Positions 60,698-64,000 of a stretch of 64,000 bases of DNA are shown here, one piece after another. The stretch's first letter is position 1, and each line of letters begins with the position of its first letter. Origin of the DNA: Nitrosospira multiformis (lineage in GTDB: Bacteria; Pseudomonadota; Gammaproteobacteria; Burkholderiales; Nitrosomonadaceae); assembly GCF_900110185.1 (NCBI RefSeq), contig NZ_FOCT01000003.1:264541-328540 (forward strand), in the 5' to 3' direction. The notes below the pieces were generated by a model. The model was not told the origin of the DNA. It saw nothing but the letters and a program-made list of their open reading frames with translations, and did not search any database. Position numbers and translations under genes: made by a program.

Positions 60698-60747
60698 AGT
60701 ATAGCGGGGCGAATTCCCCTGTCGCCTTCATTGTTTCACAGAAGGAA

Positions 60748-60768
60748 ATGGCACGTTTTTGGCACATT
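60748..60768 (+). promoter_or_regulatory. paired GGCAC motifs at the right end
   Basis: GGCAC and GGCACA 11 bp apart, 105 bp inside the right attachment core. Same layout as at 43349-43369. Confidence 0.45.
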
Positions 60769-60872
60769 AAGAGATAAAAAACCAGAATAAACTAGAATAC
60801 ATTAAAGGAGTTAAGCAATTGATCCTACTATTTTATTGTATTCTGTTTTACTTTGGCTTTCGCACTTTGCCC

Positions 60873-60919
60873 GACTCATAATCCCTTGGTCGTTGGTTCG
60901 AGTCCAACCAGACCCACCA
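60873..60919 (+). other. attR core: duplicated 3' half of tRNA-Ile2
   Basis: An exact 47-bp copy of the tRNA 3' end (43256-43302), including the CCA. It marks the right end of the island; the original tRNA 3' end was displaced here by integration. Confidence 0.88.
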
Positions 60920-60922
60920 TAT

Positions 60923-60955
60923 AAAGGCTTGCGTATAAAACCGTGAGCCTTTTTC
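60923..60955 (+). terminator. original terminator of the tRNA gene
   Basis: AAAGGCT/AGCCTTT stem followed by TTTTCTTTT, right after attR. It now has no gene in front of it and would have ended tRNA-Ile2 transcription before the island arrived. Confidence 0.6.
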
Positions 60956-61570
60956 TTTTGTAGGACACTTAAGGGCAATATCCAATCGGTTGCGGTTCAG
61001 TCAGGAACCGATGGGTAAACTTTCCAAAACGTCACAAAGGAAAACCTACTGAGAGGTCCGCATCTTAATGAGATTAAGCAGATGGCGATTGGCCGACTAA
61101 CAGTCAAGGTTATGATCAACTGAGGAAAAGTGCCAGTTTTGGGCATTTCTATAGCGCGTCCAGCTTTCATTAAATCCGATATCGGGGTTATCGAGGCCGG
61201 AAATAGGTCGAGATCCTTCTGTTTAGCACTTCGAAAACGTGCCTAGCCTCCGGCCGTCGAATCATCTTAATAAACGTATATCACGTAGCCTGGAATTCAT
61301 ACGAAGGGTGGGGCAGATTTAACTACGCTTAACCAAGATATCGGCAAGTCTGCGTATATGCTGCTGGCGCTCTCTTTCAGGGGACTGGGGGTCACGCTTA
61401 ATGGCCCAGAATCGGGCCAATCCCGTCAGCGAGCGAGGGGGCTTACTTCACCTCAAATCGATTGCTCAACGCCCTAAAACTGCACGCGGCGTACTCAGGC
61501 TCCGTAACGATGTGTTAGAAGGCAGTCACAACCTTTGAGGTGATCCGCTTACTTTGATTGCCTTTAATGA
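60956..61570. other. gene-free stretch to the right of the island
   Basis: About 600 bp with no credible gene, RNA or repeat. Confidence 0.4.
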
Positions 61571-61960
61571 CTAGAACATCTGCGCAATCGTCTTCATGGG
61601 CAGCAACAGTTTATTTGGCTGTTCGGGGAATTGTTGAAAGTCATAATGTCGGTAAAAGTTTACTGCCTCATCACGTTGGCATCGACAATCACGGCGACAG
61701 CCGCCACTTTGTCCGTGTTCTCGAGAGCTTTACTTAGCGCGTCCATCAGCAGGAACTCGCGCCAGTTCCAGGTACCTGACAAGCATTTCCATCCCCTCAG
61801 TCTAAAGTTTCCCCCCAGCCTTGCTGGTTCTGTCAGATCAACCATTGTCAGTGTCTCCTCCAGAGCCAGTCTCCATGCCTCGCTTGGCAATGAGCAAGAT
61901 TTAACGCAAGCACTCCTGCACATTCAGCAATCTGCTCTGCCGTAGCCTCGGCAATCAGTA
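61571..61960 (-). pseudogene. GNAT acetyltransferase remnant (TacT-like)
   Basis: The C-terminal half of a GNAT protein, read from the right: FLLMDALSKALENTDKVAAV, VIVDAN, then after a frameshift DEAVNFYRHYDFQQFPEQPN and a final LLLPMKTIAQMF. This pattern matches GNAT toxins of type II toxin-antitoxin systems. The upstream part is damaged (ARLGGNFRLRGW) and no antitoxin gene is seen. Dead. Confidence 0.6.
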
Positions 61961-62258
61961 TACCGGCCAATTTGTAGCCAGCACGACACGGTTTTACCAA
62001 CGCCTCCCTTGCCCGTACTGTACCCAAGTCCAATTGCTGACTCTGCGCTGAGGCTTAAAATAGGCCCTTGGTTCGCCCCATGGTGACGCAGCAATACACC
62101 TACGCCTATGGCGCTGTCGGCCGGTTGATGGATGCTTTGATTCGTTGATACTGCCCCACGTCAATAGCACATGCATGCAAGTGTTTCTGTGACCTGCTAA
62201 AAATTTTGTAACCACGCGCTGAGTGAGTCTTCATGTTAATTTTGACATGGAGGCGCAT

Positions 62259-62524
62259 ATGAAGAAGCGATTTAGCGAAGAGCAGATTATTGGGATATTG
62301 AGGGAAGGTGAAGCGGATGGGGTGGTTATCCGTGATGTATGCCGCAAGCACAATATTACCGAGCAGACATTTTTCCGGTGGCGCACGAAGTTTGGGGCAT
62401 GACGGTATCGGATGCGCGCAGGTTAAAGGATCTGGAGTCGGAGAACGCGAAGCTGAAGAAGATTGTTGCTGAGCAGATGCTGGCTATCGAGAGTTTGAAG
62501 GAAATTGCCACAAAAAAATGGTAA
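62259..62524 (+). pseudogene. IS3-family orfA, frameshifted
   Basis: Starts MKKRFSEEQIIGILREGEAD, a typical helix-turn-helix OrfA opening. One base is lost near 62396-62400, just before MTVSDARRLKDLESENAKLK, so the frame stops early. The second part (leucine-zipper helix) continues to the A-rich slippage point at 62513-62520. Confidence 0.75.
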
Positions 62525-63335
62525 CCCCGGCAGGCAGACGCGAAGCGCTTGGAATTCTGACGGGCCAGGGATTATCGCAGCGGTCAGCATGTCGAATTGC
62601 CGGGGTAAGCCGTCGTATTGTCAGCTATGAGGTCAAGCAGCCTGATAGGGACCGTGCTATTGCTGCACGGCTAATTGAAGCATCAAGCCGCTACCCCCGG
62701 TTTGGGTATCGGCGCATTGCTGTCATGACTGATCAGAGCAGGGGCTGTGTGGCGCTTGTGGAATCAGTTGGGACTAAGCTTACCCAGGCGCAGGCCCAGG
62801 AAGCGCCGCTGGGACAGATATACGCTTTCCTGGAGCAACCAAACCAAACAGGGTCTGGACTTATGATTTCGTCCATGATGGTCTGGCCAATGGCCAGACG
62901 CTAAAGCTGCTTTGCGTGCTGGATGAGCATACGCGTGAGTGCCTTGCAATCGAAGTCGGCAAATCCCTGCGTAACCAGGACGTCATCCTGAGCCTGTCAC
63001 GGCTGATGCGCATCTATGGAAAGCCCGCCTTTATTCGCTCAGACAATGGCGCGGAATTTACTGCAACCGCAGTAATGAAGTGGCTGCGAGACAATAACGT
63101 GGGGCCAGCTTTTATCAAGCCTGGCAGCCCCTGGCAGAATGGATTCGTGGAAAGCTTCAACGGTAAATTGCGTGATGAATGCCTCAACCGCGAATGGTTC
63201 ATCACACGGCAGGAAGCGAAAGTATTGATTGAGAAGTGGCGGCAGTTTTATAACAACGAGCGTCCGCATTCTGCGCTCGGCAACCGAACTCCAGCCCAGG
63301 CAGGCTTGCAAAGATTGCAAATTCAGAAGGCTTGA
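62518..63335 (+). pseudogene. IS3-family orfB transposase, frameshifted
   Basis: Starts MVTPAGRREALGILTGQGLS with FGYRRIAV, then the frame breaks near 62740-62750. The DDE core continues in the other frame ([38 protein letters not shown]) to [14 protein letters not shown] at the end. All three DDE blocks are visible, so one base change inactivated it. Confidence 0.8.
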
Positions 63336-63694
63336 ACCGAAAGACTCACTTTCAAACTGGCTACAAAAACCTGTAGCAGGTCATCTGGATGAAATTGCTC
63401 CACGCTACCCGAATGAAAATGTTGGCAGGGGGCTTGACGGCGCAGGCTGGCATAAAAGCCAGGAAGTCGAACTGGCGGAAAATGTGCGCACCCTGTTTTT
63501 GCCGCCCTATTCGCCTGAACTCAACCCGCAGGAGCACGTGTGGGATGAACTGCGCGAGAAGTTCTTCCACAACCGTTCATTCGACAGCTTGGACGCGCTG
63601 GAAACACACTTGGAGAAAGCCTTGAGGTGTCTGGAATCAAGCCGGGAATAATTACTTCTGTGTCTAACTAGAATTGGAATAAGGCTCCGCCACC

Positions 63695-63910
63695 ATGGAT
63701 CTGCCCCCCCTTTTAAAGCGGGATGCGAACAGTCTCGACCTTTTCAGAATTATTGCGGCCTGCATGGTCATCTACGGTCACGCGTATGTGCTGACACCTG
63801 AAATAGGGCGTCAAGATTGGCTTAAAACACACGTAGGGTTCGACCATGTAGCGTCACTTGCGGTCAAGATCTTCTTTTTCATTGGTGGCTTGGTCGTCAC
63901 TAATATATGA
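63695..63910 (+). pseudogene. acyltransferase-3 family protein, N-terminal fragment
   Basis: The first 71 residues of a membrane acyltransferase of the OafA/type 3 family: SLDLFRIIAACMVIYGHAYV (first helix with the conserved His) and VKIFFFIGGLVVTN. It ends at a TGA right after VVTNI, where new DNA begins, so it appears cut by an insertion whose end lies in the next 50 bp. Confidence 0.6.
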
Positions 63911-63967
63911 ATATGACGACTTCGGTTGACAGTTTTGATAAATTGAAACTGTTTTCAGGAGTTGTTC

Positions 63968-64000
63968 ATGAATCTACAGGCACAAAGAGATATATCCCGC
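63968..64000 (+). CDS. possible start of a transposase, runs off the window
   Basis: Eleven codons (MNLQAQRDISR) like the opening of integrase-type (IS481-like) transposases, 58 bp after the cut acyltransferase frame, with CAGGAG upstream. Too short to be sure. Confidence 0.3.
   Translation, partial: MNLQAQRDISR

Larger units (their letters stand above)
62190..63383 (+). mobile_element. IS3-family insertion sequence, 1194 bp
   Basis: Complete element with terminal inverted repeats starting TGACCTGCTA at both ends and imperfect similarity over about 40 bp. The target duplication TCTG lies at 62186-62189 and 63384-63387. It contains orfA and orfB of the IS407-like type, both damaged. Confidence 0.88.
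62040..63651 (+). mobile_element. IS630-family transposase remnant, interrupted by an IS3 element
   Basis: Two halves of one DDE transposase: YTYAYGAV, then CFDSLILPHVNSTCMQVFL up to 62189, and DEIAPRYPNENVGRGLDGAG to the stop at 63649-63651. Removing 62190-63387 joins them in frame. The right half shows LFLPPYSPELNPQEHVWDEL, the C-terminal IS630 signature. A frameshift in the left half and a missing N-terminus show it was already broken. Confidence 0.75.

Noticed and set aside
60862..60919. second tRNA gene at the right end of the island
   Set aside because: Only the 3' 47 bp are present; the acceptor 5' strand and D arm are missing, so it is the attachment-site duplicate.

Overview
The window looks like the chromosome of a betaproteobacterium, most likely a Nitrosospira-like member of the Nitrosomonadales. 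This rests on the gene complement and gene order (trxA-rho-rpmE, birA-coaX, aroA-cmk-rpsA-ihfB, rpsU-yqeY-dnaG-rpoD-tRNA) and on protein character. No single marker gene fixes the genus, so the assignment is an inference.

Bases 1-43302 are mostly housekeeping backbone. A frameshifted GH13 glycosidase, a cupin protein and two small coupled ORFs come first. Lon protease, an intradiol dioxygenase, a GNAT acetyltransferase, inorganic pyrophosphatase and a run of small hydrolases follow. Next are a frameshifted porin, rpmE, rho, trxA and glnS, then the divergent birA-coaX-engB and hemB, mrcA, two membrane proteins, a dihydrolipoamide dehydrogenase-like flavoprotein and a Sel1-repeat protein. The cysteine pair (serine acetyltransferase and cysteine synthase) comes before aroA-cmk-rpsA-ihfB-lapA-pyrF, a CBS protein, folB, plsY and tsaD. 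The macromolecular synthesis cluster rpsU-yqeY-dnaG-rpoD ends the backbone. A tRNA-Ile2 (CAT) gene lies just downstream of rpoD.

Bases 43256-60919 are a 17.7 kb integrated element. The last 47 bp of the tRNA gene are repeated exactly at 60873-60919, and paired GGCAC motifs lie inside both ends and upstream of a tyrosine integrase. The cargo reads as follows. There is an AvcD-type anti-phage deaminase with an unassigned 586 bp upstream gap where an AvcI-like RNA would be expected, and a structured RNA region near the left end. Then come the integrase with a coupled small gene, an excisionase-like protein, a frameshifted PriCT-2/Toprim/DUF3987 replication protein, a zinc-finger-tailed partner with an internal stop, and a terminase-small-subunit-like protein. 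Several orphan genes and IS5 debris follow. The last cargo is a compact three-gene operon: two catalytically intact CHAT (caspase-like) proteases and an alpha/beta hydrolase with a visible Ser-Asp-His triad. The second CHAT protein carries seven copies of a nine-residue motif, six of them in a near-perfect 27-bp tandem array. This operon is the best candidate in the window for an undescribed (probably defensive) system.

Bases 60920-64000 are a graveyard. It holds a degenerate GNAT gene and an IS630-type transposase interrupted by a 1194-bp IS3-family element with a 4-bp target duplication. An acyltransferase cut off after about 70 residues follows, and what looks like the start of yet another transposase runs off the end.
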